Source: Pseudomonas frederiksbergensis
GTDB taxonomy: Bacteria; Pseudomonadota; Gammaproteobacteria; Pseudomonadales; Pseudomonadaceae
Length of the DNA stretch: 64,000 nt
NCBI RefSeq assembly: GCF_001874645.1
Contig: NZ_CP017886.1
Span: 4,826,501 to 4,890,500 of the forward strand
Direction of reading: 5' to 3'
The notes under the pieces: model-generated
The model's input: the letters and a program-made list of their open reading frames with translations, nothing else
Databases searched by the model: none
What the model was told of the DNA's origin: nothing
Translations under genes and position numbers: made by a program
Part shown: one piece after another, positions 8,929-19,000 of the stretch
Layout: each line of letters opens with the position of its first letter
Numbering within the stretch: position 1 is the first letter of the stretch

Positions 8929-10365
8929 ATGTTGTCACTTCTCACCGATCACCCAATGTTCTGCGCCCTGGCGCTGATTCTGGTCGACCTCCTGCTGTGG
9001 CGGTTGATCAGTGTCAGTCACTGGCAGTTGGTCATGCGGCTGGTGATTTTTTCGTTGTTCAGCGCCGTGCTGTTCAACGAAGGCATGAACCCGATGGATA
9101 CACCTCCTTGGCCCGAGAACGTACCGTTGCACTTGGCCGCGACCGGGTTGCAGATCGGTTGGTGGCTGTTTGGCGCGCGAACCCTGACGGTATTGCTCTG
9201 CACGGTGATCATGCAACGGGTCGGGCATACCGGTCGGCTGCTGCAGGATTTGCTCGGCGCAGTGATTTTTTTGATCGCGATCATTGCCGCCCTGGCGTAT
9301 GTGCTCGATCTGCCGGTCAAAGGCGTGCTCGCGACTTCCGGTGCCCTGGCGATCATCGTTGGCCTGGCGTTGCAGAGCACCCTCAGCGATGTGTTTTCCG
9401 GCATCGTGCTCAACACCACCAAACCCTATCAACTGGATGACTGGATCTCCATCGACGGCACCGAAGGTCGGGTCACCGACATCGACTGGCGTGCGACACG
9501 CCTGCAAACCGCCCAAGGCAGCATGGCGGTGATTCCCAACTCGTTGGCGGCCAAGGCCAAGATCATCAATTTCAGCCGCCCCCGCGACATATTCGGCATT
9601 GCGATCAGCCTGCAAGTGAGCCCCCACGCGCGCCCGCACACGGTGATCGAAGCGCTGGAGCGGGCGATGCAGGGTTGCCAGCAGCTGCTTGGCAAACCGG
9701 CACCGAGCGTCTCGTTGAAAAGCTCCAGCGCCAGCGGCGTGGAATACGAGATCATCGGGTTTGTAGCGTCCATGGGGCAAAAGCGCGAAGTGCGTAATTT
9801 TCTGTTCGATCTGGCTTTCCGGCATTTGCGGGCATCGGGCGTGAGCCTGTTGTCGACGGAAGAAACGTCGACACCGCTCGGCCTTTCGCGGCCACGAGCG
9901 TTGCTGGAAAGCTCGAGTATTTTCTCGAGCTTGCGTCAGGAAGAAAAAGACACCTTCAGCCAGAACATGACGCTCGTCAACTTCCGTGCCGGGGAAATGA
10001 TCCTGCCGGCCGGCGAGGTCAGCGATCACCTGTTCATCATTGAGTCCGGCGTGGTGTCGGTGGCCTTGACCCGTGGCGGCAACAAGTTCGAAGCCGGGCG
10101 CATGGGGCCGGGCGAGGTGATCGGCGAAGCCGGGATTCTCTCGGATAAAGCGGTGCCGGCGGACTTTACGGCCAAGACCTTCTGCACCTTGTACCGGATC
10201 GAAAAGGAGTACCTAAAGCCCTGTCTCGACGCCCGCCACGACATCAACCAGGCGATGCAGGCGTTGCTGGATTTCCGCTTGCACACCGCACAAGCCCTGA
10301 CTCGGGAAGTGCCGAAGGTGGTGGAGAAAAAGGGCTTTCTGCAGTGGTTGCGTAATCGAGCGTAG
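8929..10365 (+). CDS. MscS-family channel with C-terminal cyclic-nucleotide-binding-like domain
   Basis: The 478-aa protein has several N-terminal membrane helices (about 1-150), then the MscS pore helix and beta domain (GLALQSTLSDVFSGI, VIPNS), and a C-terminal CAP-type cNMP-binding fold (about 335-450). The phosphate-binding cassette reads GEAGILSDKAVPADF and lacks the Arg that normally contacts the cyclic phosphate, so cAMP/cGMP binding is doubtful. Similar MscS-CNB fusions (bCNG channels) are known; most gate poorly in response to tension. The ATG at 8929 has GGAG 7 nt upstream and is preferred to an upstream GTG at 8845. It is probably transcribed alone, 87 bp after the kinase gene. Confidence 0.85.
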   Translation: MLSLLTDHPMFCALALILVDLLLWRLISVSHWQLVMRLVIFSLFSAVLFNEGMNPMDTPPWPENVPLHLAATGLQIGWWLFGARTLTVLLCTVIMQRVGHTGRLLQDLLGAVIFLIAIIAALAYVLDLPVKGVLATSGALAIIVGLALQSTLSDVFSGIVLNTTKPYQLDDWISIDGTEGRVTDIDWRATRLQTAQGSMAVIPNSLAAKAKIINFSRPRDIFGIAISLQVSPHARPHTVIEALERAMQGCQQLLGKPAPSVSLKSSSASGVEYEIIGFVASMGQKREVRNFLFDLAFRHLRASGVSLLSTEETSTPLGLSRPRALLESSSIFSSLRQEEKDTFSQNMTLVNFRAGEMILPAGEVSDHLFIIESGVVSVALTRGGNKFEAGRMGPGEVIGEAGILSDKAVPADFTAKTFCTLYRIEKEYLKPCLDARHDINQAMQALLDFRLHTAQALTREVPKVVEKKGFLQWLRNRA

Positions 10366-10442
10366 CCCGTTGCGATGCCTTTACCCTGACGAATCCAAAT
10401 GCTTGGCCTGCAACTCCAGCAAATCCGCTGGATCGAGCCCCC

Positions 10443-10578
10443 GTAGGAGCTGCCGCAGGCTGCGATCTGTTGATCTTGATTTTCGGCACTCCCGGCACCG
10501 TCAAAAGATCGCAGGCTGCGCCAGCTCCTACGCGGGACACGCCATTCGGCGCAGGAGCTGGCGCAGCCGCGATCTTTG
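10443..10578. repeat. REP cluster (three copies, one degenerate)
   Basis: A forward copy (10443-10468, GTAGGAGCTGCCGCAGGCTG core) faces an inverted copy (10503-10533). A third, degenerate forward copy lies at 10549-10578 (GCAGGAGCTGGCGCAGC). It fills the 228-bp gap between convergent genes; such pairs can fold as hairpins and may end transcription. Confidence 0.8.
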
Positions 10579-10593
10579 TCCAACCTCTGGCGA

Positions 10594-10953
10594 CTACGTC
10601 GACTCAGGCGGATCGAGGTGGTCCAGTGCGCGATTCACCGCCAATTCGGCCAGGAAAATCATCTGCTGAATCGCCAGTGCGGTATTGCGCTTCGGGCCGT
10701 CGAGGTCGAATGCCAGATCGCTGGCCATGACATTGGCCGAGGCGAGGGTTTCGCTGTCGACGTCGGGGGCGATGACGAAAATGCCACCGGGGCGTCGGTC
10801 AGCTAACAATGCCTTGGTCTCGGGCAGCACCAGGTAGTGATCGAGCGCGCGGTGTGCGGCGGCGTGGAGCTCTTTCGAATCGAGGGATGCGTAAGGGGAA
10901 ACGGGGTCGGTTTCGGGGGGATTTGGAGTTGGTTTGAAGATGGTGAAGCTCAC
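10594..10953 (-). CDS. DUF6124 family small protein, start disturbed
   Basis: The 119-aa product matches what I recall of the Pseudomonas DUF6124 family (KPTPNPPETDPVSPY opening, LDSKELHAAAHRALDHYL). No function is known. The only canonical start is GTG at 10953-10951, whose codons lie within the decarboxylase remnant read on the other strand. The usual family start (M-F-K-P) would fall on the codon at 10941-10939, which here is ATC. No well-spaced ribosome-binding site is visible for the GTG. The gene may have lost its native start and promoter in the rearrangement that truncated its neighbour, so expression is uncertain. Confidence 0.6.
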   Translation of the reverse strand: MSFTIFKPTPNPPETDPVSPYASLDSKELHAAAHRALDHYLVLPETKALLADRRPGGIFVIAPDVDSETLASANVMASDLAFDLDGPKRNTALAIQQMIFLAELAVNRALDHLDPPEST

Positions 10954-11149
10954 TCCGCGTGAACGCGCCGCGCTGGCCTGGACCGAGTCCCTGACTCGCC
11001 TCAGTGAAACTCACGCCCCGGACGAGGATTACGCCCTGTTGAGCGCCGAGTTCGATGCCAAGGAAATGGTCGACTTCAGCGTGGCGATTACCACCATCAA
11101 CAGCTGGAACCGCCTGGCGGTGGGCTTTCGCAAAATGCCCCAGGCCTGA
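10934..11149 (+). pseudogene. Truncated carboxymuconolactone decarboxylase/AhpD-like gene
   Basis: About 67 residues (LTPRERAALAWTESL through NSWNRLAVGFRKMP) match the C-terminal half of the CMD/AhpD-like family. Full proteins are about 145 aa and carry the CxxC redox centre in the N-terminal half. That half, including the cysteines, is missing: upstream sequence changes to the DUF6124 gene near 10945. No ribosome-binding site is evident for the TTG at 10934. It reads as a deletion or recombination remnant. Confidence 0.75.
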
Positions 11150-11155
11150 GTCGGA

Positions 11156-12748
11156 TCAATGAGCGTCTGCTGAGGGCGCGGCTGGCAGCTGCACTTTGCG
11201 CATCAAGGGCACCATCAGCGTCGCGATAATGAAGCAGACCATGATCATCAAAAACGCGTCGCCATAGGTTTGCGTCTGGGCTTCGCGGTAGGTCAGCAGC
11301 CACAGTTGGTGCAGGCTGGCAGTCACGCCCGCGTCGCCGCTCTGACCCAGGGCGGTGAAGTTGCTGCCGACCTGTGACAGCCACTGGTTCAGGGCTTCAT
11401 TGCTGCTGTTCAGATGTTCGGCCAGTCGCGTGAAGTGCAGGTTGGTGCGGTCATTGAGGATCGTTGCGCAGGCGGCGATGCCGATCGCACCACCGAGGTT
11501 GCGCATCAAATTGAACAACCCCGACGCGTGCTTCAACCGCGCCGGGGCCAACCCGCCCAGGGTCAACGTGACCGCCGGCGGCACCGCCAATTGCTGGGCA
11601 ATCCCGCGCAAGGCTTGCGGCAGCATCAATTCTTTGGCCCCCCAATCATGAGTGATCGGGCTGAAGTCCCACATCGACAATGCGAACAGCCCAAGGCCGG
11701 TCATCATGATCCAGCGCAGGTCGACGCGGTTGGCCAGAAAGGCATACAGCGCAATTGCCATGATCTGGAACACCCCGGTGGAAAATACCGCCAGACCAAT
11801 GTCCAGTGCCCCATAACCGCGTACCCGACCGAGAAACAGCGGTGTCAGGTAAATGGTCGCGAACAGGCCGATCCCGGTGACGAATGAAAAGAAACAGCCG
11901 AGGGCAAAGTTGCGGTCTTTCAAGGCTCGCAGATCGACGATCGGGTTGGCTGCGTGCAAGGTCCGCCCGATAAACGCCAGCCCCGCCAGCCCGGAGATCC
12001 ACGCGGTGGTCAGAATGGTCTGATCGCTGAACCAGTTCCAGCGCGGGCCTTCCTCCAGGGTGTATTCCAGGAACCCGAGAAACAGCGCCATGAAGACCAT
12101 GCTCAGGTAATCCGCGCCCTTGAGCAGGGACAATTCCGGCTGGTCGATTTTCACCAGCATCGGCACCGCGACGGCGACGAAAATCCCCGGCACCAGATTG
12201 ATGTAGAACAGCCAGTGCCAGGACGACACCTCGGTGATCCAGCCACCGATGACGGGCCCCAATGTCGGTGACAGCGAGGCCACCGCGCCAATGGTCGCGG
12301 CGGCGATGACCCGTTGTTTGCCGGTAAAGAAAAAGAAGGCGGTGGTGAACACCAGCGGGATCATCGAGCCACCGAGAAAACCTTGCAGGGCACGGAAGGC
12401 GATCATGCTCTGGATGTTCCAGGCGGCGCCGCAGAGCAGGCTGGCCAGGGTGAAACCGACGGCCGAGGCACAGAACAGCCAACGGGTGGAAAACACCCGC
12501 GACAACCACCCCGACAGCGGAATGACGATGATTTCGGCGATCAGGTAGCTGGTCTGCACCCAGGCGGTTTCGTCGGTGCCGGCCGAGAGCCCGCCACCGA
12601 TGTCACGCAGCGAGGCCGAAACAATCTGGATATCCAGCAGCGCGATGAACATGCCGATGCACATCGTGGCGAAGGCAAACACCTTGGTCGCCGTCGCCAT
12701 GTTTGCGGCATTGAACGGTACTGCCTGTGCGGTGAGGGCGCGGCTCAT
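11156..12748 (-). CDS. DHA2-family (14-TM) MFS drug efflux transporter, EmrB-like
   Basis: This 530-aa inner-membrane protein has about 14 hydrophobic segments. It carries the DHA2/EmrB signatures near the N terminus (ALLDIQIVSASLRDIGGGLS, WVQTSYLIAEIIVIPLSGWL) and the motif-C-like stretch SLSPTLGPVIGGW. It should expel hydrophobic drugs or other toxic compounds by proton antiport, docking to the membrane-fusion protein encoded just upstream (4-bp ATGA overlap with 12745-13872) and an outer-membrane factor not encoded here. The substrate is unknown. It ends convergently 6 bp from the decarboxylase remnant. Confidence 0.88.
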   Translation of the reverse strand: MSRALTAQAVPFNAANMATATKVFAFATMCIGMFIALLDIQIVSASLRDIGGGLSAGTDETAWVQTSYLIAEIIVIPLSGWLSRVFSTRWLFCASAVGFTLASLLCGAAWNIQSMIAFRALQGFLGGSMIPLVFTTAFFFFTGKQRVIAAATIGAVASLSPTLGPVIGGWITEVSSWHWLFYINLVPGIFVAVAVPMLVKIDQPELSLLKGADYLSMVFMALFLGFLEYTLEEGPRWNWFSDQTILTTAWISGLAGLAFIGRTLHAANPIVDLRALKDRNFALGCFFSFVTGIGLFATIYLTPLFLGRVRGYGALDIGLAVFSTGVFQIMAIALYAFLANRVDLRWIMMTGLGLFALSMWDFSPITHDWGAKELMLPQALRGIAQQLAVPPAVTLTLGGLAPARLKHASGLFNLMRNLGGAIGIAACATILNDRTNLHFTRLAEHLNSSNEALNQWLSQVGSNFTALGQSGDAGVTASLHQLWLLTYREAQTQTYGDAFLMIMVCFIIATLMVPLMRKVQLPAAPSADAH

Positions 12749-13872
12749 GGTGTGCTGGCCTGGGCGACGGCAACTGTGGGTTCCTTGGGCGCGGTTTTGG
12801 TATCCACCGACGCGGTCACCGACAGCCCCGGACGTAACTGGCCGAGTACGCCGTCGGCCGGATCAAGGAGGATGCGCACCGGCACTCGCTGGACGATTTT
12901 GGTGAAGTTGCCGGTGGCATTTTCTGGCGGCAACACACTGAACTGCGCGCCAGTGGCCGGTGCCAGGCTGTCCAGGTGACCGTGGAACTCGTGCCCCGAG
13001 AGCACGTCGGCATGAATGCTTACGCGCTGGCCCGGCACCATGTGCGCTAACTGATCTTCCTTGAAGTTGGCATCGACCCACAATCCGCTGGACGGTACCA
13101 CCGAGAGCAATTGCGAACTGGCCTGGGCATAGGCGCCAACCCGTGCCCGGCGGTTGCCGATTACACCGTCGACCGGTGCGCGCAGTTCGGTGTAGCTGAG
13201 GTTCAGCTGGGCCAGATCACGTTCGGCGCGTGCCTGCATTAACGAAGCTTTGGCTTGTTGCTTGCGGGTAGCGATCACGTCCAGCTGCCGTTGCGTCGCG
13301 AGCAACTCGGCTTGTGCCCGGGCACTCTGCGCTTGAGCCGTCTTGAAGGTGGCATCGGCGCGTTGAGCACTTTCCACCGACACCGCATTACTGCCGACCA
13401 GGTGTTTGTAGCGGGCATTGTCATCCCGCGAACGGGCGGTTTCCGCGCCTGCGGCATCAATCCCGGCACGCGCCTGACCGATCACCGCGTGTTGCAATTG
13501 CTCCGTCGCATCGAGGTTGGCCAGCAGGGCTTCTTCCGCGGCAACGGCCCCTTCGGCCTTGGCCAGGCTGGCGCGATAGTCGCGCGAATCGAGGCGTATC
13601 AGCAGGTCGCCGGCCTTGACGCGCTGGTTGTCGGTCACCCGCACTTCTTCGACATAGCCTGCGACCTTTGGCCCGATGACGGTCACGTTGCCACCGATGT
13701 AGGCGTCGTCGGTTTCTTCGATAAAGCGGCCGCTGGTCCACCAGTGCGAACCGTAGAGGGCGATCAACGCCAGAGCAATGAGGCCCGCAACGGCGAGCAG
13801 TAAGCGCTTGAGCAAAGGCGGGCGCGCAGGTTTCACGGCAAGGGAAGGATCAACGGTGTTCAGGTTGGTCAT
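12745..13872 (-). CDS. HlyD/EmrA-family membrane-fusion protein
   Basis: The 375-aa periplasmic adaptor has one N-terminal membrane anchor (about 25-45, LLLAVAGLIALALIALYG), a biotinyl-lipoyl half (GPKVAGYVEEVRVTDNQRVK), an alanine/glutamine-rich coiled-coil hairpin (about 95-205) and a second lipoyl half (LRAPVDGVIGNRR). This is the standard EmrA layout. It is the first gene of a two-gene operon with the EmrB-like transporter. No regulator gene is adjacent; a perfect inverted repeat 28-43 bp upstream of the ATG is the likely control site. Confidence 0.88.
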   Translation of the reverse strand: MTNLNTVDPSLAVKPARPPLLKRLLLAVAGLIALALIALYGSHWWTSGRFIEETDDAYIGGNVTVIGPKVAGYVEEVRVTDNQRVKAGDLLIRLDSRDYRASLAKAEGAVAAEEALLANLDATEQLQHAVIGQARAGIDAAGAETARSRDDNARYKHLVGSNAVSVESAQRADATFKTAQAQSARAQAELLATQRQLDVIATRKQQAKASLMQARAERDLAQLNLSYTELRAPVDGVIGNRRARVGAYAQASSQLLSVVPSSGLWVDANFKEDQLAHMVPGQRVSIHADVLSGHEFHGHLDSLAPATGAQFSVLPPENATGNFTKIVQRVPVRILLDPADGVLGQLRPGLSVTASVDTKTAPKEPTVAVAQASTP

Positions 13873-13899
13873 GGCAATCCCCTATGGGGTATCAGTAGC

Positions 13900-13915
13900 T
13901 ATTACGGTCGTAATA
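13900..13915. promoter_or_regulatory. Candidate repressor operator upstream of the efflux operon
   Basis: TATTACG-GT-CGTAATA is a perfect 7-bp inverted repeat in the 310-bp gap between the divergent emrAB-like and tpsBA-like operons, 28-43 bp before the EmrA start. Its size fits a TetR- or MarR-type dimer. The regulator is not in the window. The rest of the gap is AT-rich with no clear coding gene. Confidence 0.45.
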
Positions 13916-14183
13916 TGACGCAGGTAATATTTTCTGACAATTGATTTTTCCGGTCACTCGTCGGTTGCCGATCATCCTGGGCTGGATGCTGTTGATGTGT
14001 GGTGTTCTGGCGCTGTTTTTGAGCAGGCGTGTGCTCCATACGACCTGATCGGCGAAAACTGTAGTGATGTTTAATTATTAAATACTACGTAGGCAGCGCC
14101 TTGCATTTGTGTAATCAGGGTCTGACTATCACGTTTATTGATAACGTGGCATTAGGCCAGTTAATCGAATGCAAGGATGTTGA

Positions 14184-15911
14184 GTGCCGTTTTCGCTTTC
14201 CGTTGTCCCGCGTTTTTTCACCCCCTTCTTTCCACGTTTGTTGGCCGCGCTGCTGAGCCTGATCATAGCTCCGCTCCACGCCGCCGAGCCTTTGGCTCCC
14301 GGCCAGGAAGGGCTGCGCCAGCAACAGCAGCAGCAACGCGATCTGCAACAACTGCAACTGGAACAGCGGCGTCGCCAATTGGAGCGCGGCAGCCTTGCTC
14401 CGGCATCGGTTACCCCCGCGTTACCCGCGCAGGTCACGGCTGATGAACGCTGCTGGCCTTTGAGCGGGACACGCATTGGCGGCGTCACCTTGTTAAGCCG
14501 CCGTGAACTGAATGAACAGCTCAAGCCGCAGATCGCTTCGTGTATGGGCGTTGGCCAGATCAATCATCTGCTGGCGACCATTACCCGTTTGTACGTCGAC
14601 GCCGGTTTCATCGCCAGTCGGCCGTACCTGGTCAGCGCTCCGGCGGCCGGTCAGTCGCTGGATATCCGCGTCGATGAAGGCTATGTCGAGTCCATCGAGC
14701 TGCTGGACCAGAGCTTGCCGGTCTCACTGGGCGGGGCCTTTCCCGGCATGCTCGGCAAGCCGCTGAACCTGCGCGATCTGGAGCAGGGCCTGGATCAGTT
14801 GAACCGCTTGCGCTCGCTCGATCTGACGGCCGACATCGCCCCCGGCAGCCAGCCCGGCGCCTCGCGGATCATTTTGCGTTCTCGCAGCAGCGCAGCCTCA
14901 CGCTGGGCGTTGGCGCTGGGCCTGGACAACCTCGGCAGCGCCAGCACGGGGCGCGATCGCGACACCTTGAGCCTGAGTCTGGACAGCCCGTTGCAGCTCA
15001 ATGATCTGCTCAGCATCAATGTCAGCGACACCCTCAACCACGGCCCGCGTTACAGCCGTAACGCCAGCCTGTATTACGCCATCCCTTACGGGTACTGGAC
15101 TTACAGCCTGTTCGCCAGCCAAGCCGAATACCGCGCGCCGTTCAAATTGCCCCAAGGCACCTTCTACAGCACTGGGCTGACCGACCAACTCAGCCTGCGC
15201 GCCGACCGTGTGCTGTGGCGTGATCAAGGCCACCAGCTCAGCGCCAACCTGCAACTGGCGCACAAGGACGTCGACAGTTATTTCGTCAACACTCGGCTGG
15301 GCATTCAAAGCCCGACCCTGACCGTTGCCGAAGCCGGATTGAACCTGTTCTGGCTTAACAGTGCGGTGTGGAACCTCGACATCAACTACGCCCAAGGCCT
15401 GCGCTGGCTGGGGGCCGACGACGATGCCCAGCGTCAGAACAGCAACCTGCCCAAAGCGCAGTTTCACAAGTACCGCGCCAACCTCAGCCAGTGGCGCAAT
15501 GGCCAGTTCGCCGGACAGGCCTGGCAGTGGCAAAGCCAACTTTCGCTGCAATACAGCCCCGATCCGCTGCCAGCCATCGAACAACTGCTGGGCACCGATG
15601 ATTCCGCGGTTCGTGGCTACCGCGAGAACAGTGCTTCCGGGGCGAGCGGGGCGATCTGGCGCAATACGGTGCGCTTGCCGCTCAACAGCGGCCTGCCGGT
15701 GCACATCACCCCGCGCCTTGGTCTGGACAACGGTTGGCTCAAGGCCGATCACGGCGCTCCAGGCCAACGGCTGAGCGGTGCCAGCGTCGGGCTCAACTTG
15801 ACGTGGAAAAACCTGCAAGTCGACATCGACTACCAACGCAGCCTTAACACGCCCAACGGTTTTGTCCATGAACCCGAAGCCTGGCTGATGCGCCTGGGTT
15901 TGCAGATATGA
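14184..15911 (+). CDS. TpsB outer-membrane transporter (ShlB/FhaC/HecB family)
   Basis: The 575-aa protein has a signal peptide (cleavage about after LHAA, residue 33), a Gln-rich N-terminal helix (EGLRQQQQQQRDLQQ), POTRA domains (about 75-230; VDEGYVESIEL) and a 16-strand barrel. The L6 hairpin motif VRGYREN is visible near residue 475. It secretes the TpsA protein encoded 107 bp downstream through the outer membrane. The GTG start at 14184 is supported by AAGGA (14173-14177) at 6 nt. It forms an operon with the TpsA gene. Confidence 0.92.
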   Translation: MPFSLSVVPRFFTPFFPRLLAALLSLIIAPLHAAEPLAPGQEGLRQQQQQQRDLQQLQLEQRRRQLERGSLAPASVTPALPAQVTADERCWPLSGTRIGGVTLLSRRELNEQLKPQIASCMGVGQINHLLATITRLYVDAGFIASRPYLVSAPAAGQSLDIRVDEGYVESIELLDQSLPVSLGGAFPGMLGKPLNLRDLEQGLDQLNRLRSLDLTADIAPGSQPGASRIILRSRSSAASRWALALGLDNLGSASTGRDRDTLSLSLDSPLQLNDLLSINVSDTLNHGPRYSRNASLYYAIPYGYWTYSLFASQAEYRAPFKLPQGTFYSTGLTDQLSLRADRVLWRDQGHQLSANLQLAHKDVDSYFVNTRLGIQSPTLTVAEAGLNLFWLNSAVWNLDINYAQGLRWLGADDDAQRQNSNLPKAQFHKYRANLSQWRNGQFAGQAWQWQSQLSLQYSPDPLPAIEQLLGTDDSAVRGYRENSASGASGAIWRNTVRLPLNSGLPVHITPRLGLDNGWLKADHGAPGQRLSGASVGLNLTWKNLQVDIDYQRSLNTPNGFVHEPEAWLMRLGLQI

Positions 15912-16018
15912 AAACCGCCACCCCCGACAGCCTGAAACAGCCGCTGAATCTGAGCGCGACAGCAGCGGCGTACTCCCCAACGCGCAACTTGATTCAGCTA
16001 ATTTACTGAGAGGTTCTC

Positions 16019-19000
16019 ATGCCGATAGAAAAGTTCGCGTTTCACCTTTCCCCTCGGGGCAAACTGCGTTGGGCGATTGCCAGCCTGTTCCTCGTTGCCC
16101 AACTGCCTCAGGCGTTTGCCGGTGGCTTGACGGTCGCACCCGGTCCGGGCGGCACCCCACAGCTGCAAAATCAGGCCGGTGTACCGATCGTCAATATCGT
16201 TGCGCCCAATGGTGCCGGTCTGTCGCATAACCAGTTTCTCGATTACAACGTCGACCGTCAGGGAGTGGTGTTGAACAACGCCCTGCAAGCCGGGCAGTCG
16301 CAACTCGCCGGGCAACTGGCCGCCAACCCGCAGTTCCAGGGGCAGGCTGCGAGCGTGATCCTCAACGAAGTGATCAGCCGTAACGCCTCGGCCCTCAATG
16401 GCGCCCAGGAAATTTTCGGGCGCTCGGCCGACTACGTGCTGGCCAACCCGAACGGTATCTCGGTCAATGGTGGCAGCTTCATCAACACCCCGAATGCCAA
16501 CCTGGTGGTCGGTCGTCCCGAGCTGAACGACGGAAAACTGCAAGGGCTCAACACCCGTGACGCTACTGGCAATTTGCAGATCCAGGGCCAGGGTCTGAAG
16601 AACCGTGAAGGCAGCATCAACCTGATCGCCCCGCGCATCGACAGCCAGGGTCGCATCGATGCGCGCGACCAGTTGAACCTGACCGTGGGCCGCAATCAGT
16701 TGGATTACCCCAGTGGCCAGGTGCGTAACGTCGACCCGGCCGGCAATACTCAGGATTCACGCATCGATGCCAGCCTGTTCGGTGCCATGCAGGCCGGGCG
16801 CATCAACATTGTCAGCACCGCCGAAGGCGCCGGCGTGCGGGTTGGCCCGGTCCAGGTTGAAGGCCGTGACGGCGTGAAGATTCAATCCGCGGGTGATTTG
16901 CAGGTCAGTGGCCAAGCACTGGCCAACAGCCTCGACGTCACTCGCAGCACGGTACGCAGCAGCCAGGGTGATGTCGCGTTGCGCAGCGACAAGGACCTGG
17001 CGTTAGCGGCGGCTGATGTCAGTGGCCGCAACGTCAAGCTCGACGCCGGGCGCAACCTCACGCTGAGCAGCGTCGAAGCGCGCCAGCTTCAGGAAAAACG
17101 CGAGAGCTTCGATAACAAAACCATTGGCATCACCTGGGAAACCTACGACCGGACTCAGACCGACAGCGACTCGCGCCAGCACGGCAGCCAGGTCGTGGCC
17201 AGTCACAATGCCGAGCTCTCGTCCGGCGCCCGGACCGAACTCAAGGCGGCCAAGGTCGAGGCCGGCGAAACCCTGAAGGTCGACAGCGGTGCTGATTTGC
17301 GCCTGACGGCAGCGACTGAAACCCGCACCCAGACCGATCAGGGCAAGCACCGCAAACACCTGTGGAAAGCCGATTGGAACAACAGCAGCGAAGAGCAACG
17401 CAGCGTCACCAGCCAGTTGAAGGCGGGTAAAAACATTGCGCTCAGCAGCGGTGAGTTACTGTCCTCCCAAGGCGCTGAACTGAGCAGCAAGGGCGATATT
17501 CACCTCACTGGCAAACAGGTCGACATCAGCAGCGCCAGCCGTACGCAACGCAGCAGCAAGAACGGTTACTCGGGCGATCTGGTCGGTGGCGGGTTCTTCG
17601 GCAAGACCGGCGATGCCGATCAGGGCAAGACCCTGAATCAGGGCAGCAAGGTCAACGCCGACGGCAAGTTGATCGTCAAGGCTGACGATGTCCGCATCAG
17701 TGGCAGTCAGGTCCGTGGTCGGACCGAGGCCAGCGTCATCAGTGACAAAGGCTCGTTGACCATCGATGGCGTACAGAACACCTCGCACAGCAACAGCCAT
17801 GACAAGGACAGCAAGTTCTTTGGTATCACCAAGGATGAAAGCCGCCAGAACCTCAAGGGCAGTACTACCGTCAGCAGCCAGTTGAGCTCCGACAGTAACC
17901 TTGCGCTCAAGAGCGCCAAGGACATCGACGTGGTCGGCGCCACGGTCTCGGCCGGCGGTTCGCTCAGTGCGGACGCGGCGGGCAAGTTTACTGTCAGCTC
18001 GGCTCAGAACATTGCGGATAGCAGCACTTCGACCCAGAACCGTGGCTTCGACGCCTACGCCAAGGAGAACGCAGCGGGTGCCGGCCAGTACCGCGCGGGT
18101 GTGCATTACGAGGACACGCAGCAAACCACCACCGCCAATGAAACCCGTCAGCAAGGCTCGAGCCTGACTGGCGCCAACGTCGAACTGACGGCGGGCGGTG
18201 ACCTGATGCTCAAAGGCGCCAACGTCAAAGCCAGTGCCGGGGATGTCAGCCTCAGTGGGCAGAACGTTGCGCTGTTGGCCGAGCACGACAGCACGTCCAG
18301 CACCACGGACACGGCCCGCAACGGCGGCGGTTTCTATTACACCGGTGGTCTGGATCGCGCCGGCAGCGGGGTGGATTTCGCCCACAGCAGCAGCCAGGAC
18401 AGCAACGCCAAAACCACGGCTCGTACCACGGGCGTCGAGAGCAGCGGCAAGCTGCAGATCAACGCTGGTAACGGCACGCTGACCACCCAGGGTGCGCAGG
18501 TTGCCGCCGGCTCGACGCTTCAGGTCACGGCAGGGCAGGTCGATAATCAGGCGGCGAACAATACTGACAGCAGCTCCCATAAGGAGAACAACTGGTCGGC
18601 CGATGTCGGTGCCAACGTCGAGTACAAAGGCATCGCCCGTCCCATCGCCAAAGCTATTGAAGGTGTCGCCCAGAGCAAGGTTCAGCAACCGGGTTTGCTG
18701 GATAACCTCACACAGCCGAATGTCGGCATCGACGTCGAGGTCGGTCATTCGAACAAGCGCCGCACCGAGCAAAACAGCAACGCGGTGGTCAGCCAGTTCA
18801 AGGGCGGCGCCGTTGATGTTCAGGTGGCCGGTGAATTGAAGGATCAGGGCAGCCAATACCGTGCAACCGACGGCGATCTGACGATCAAGGCCGATAGTCA
18901 GGTCGCGACGGCGGCCGCCAACACTCACGAAAGCAGCGAGCAATCAGTGGATGCCACGGTGGGCGTTCGCGTCTACACCACCACTGGCGAAGATGTGAAC

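Noticed and set aside
13960..14049. Short membrane-helix ORF (LGWMLLMCGVLALFL) in the emr-tps gap
   Set aside because: About 30 codons, no ribosome-binding site; may be a remnant but cannot be supported as a gene.
17456..18943. Long open frame on the minus strand within tpsA (495 codons)
   Set aside because: Product is low-complexity Ala/Val/Gly/Asp-rich, no ribosome-binding site, mirrors the repeat codons of the sense gene.
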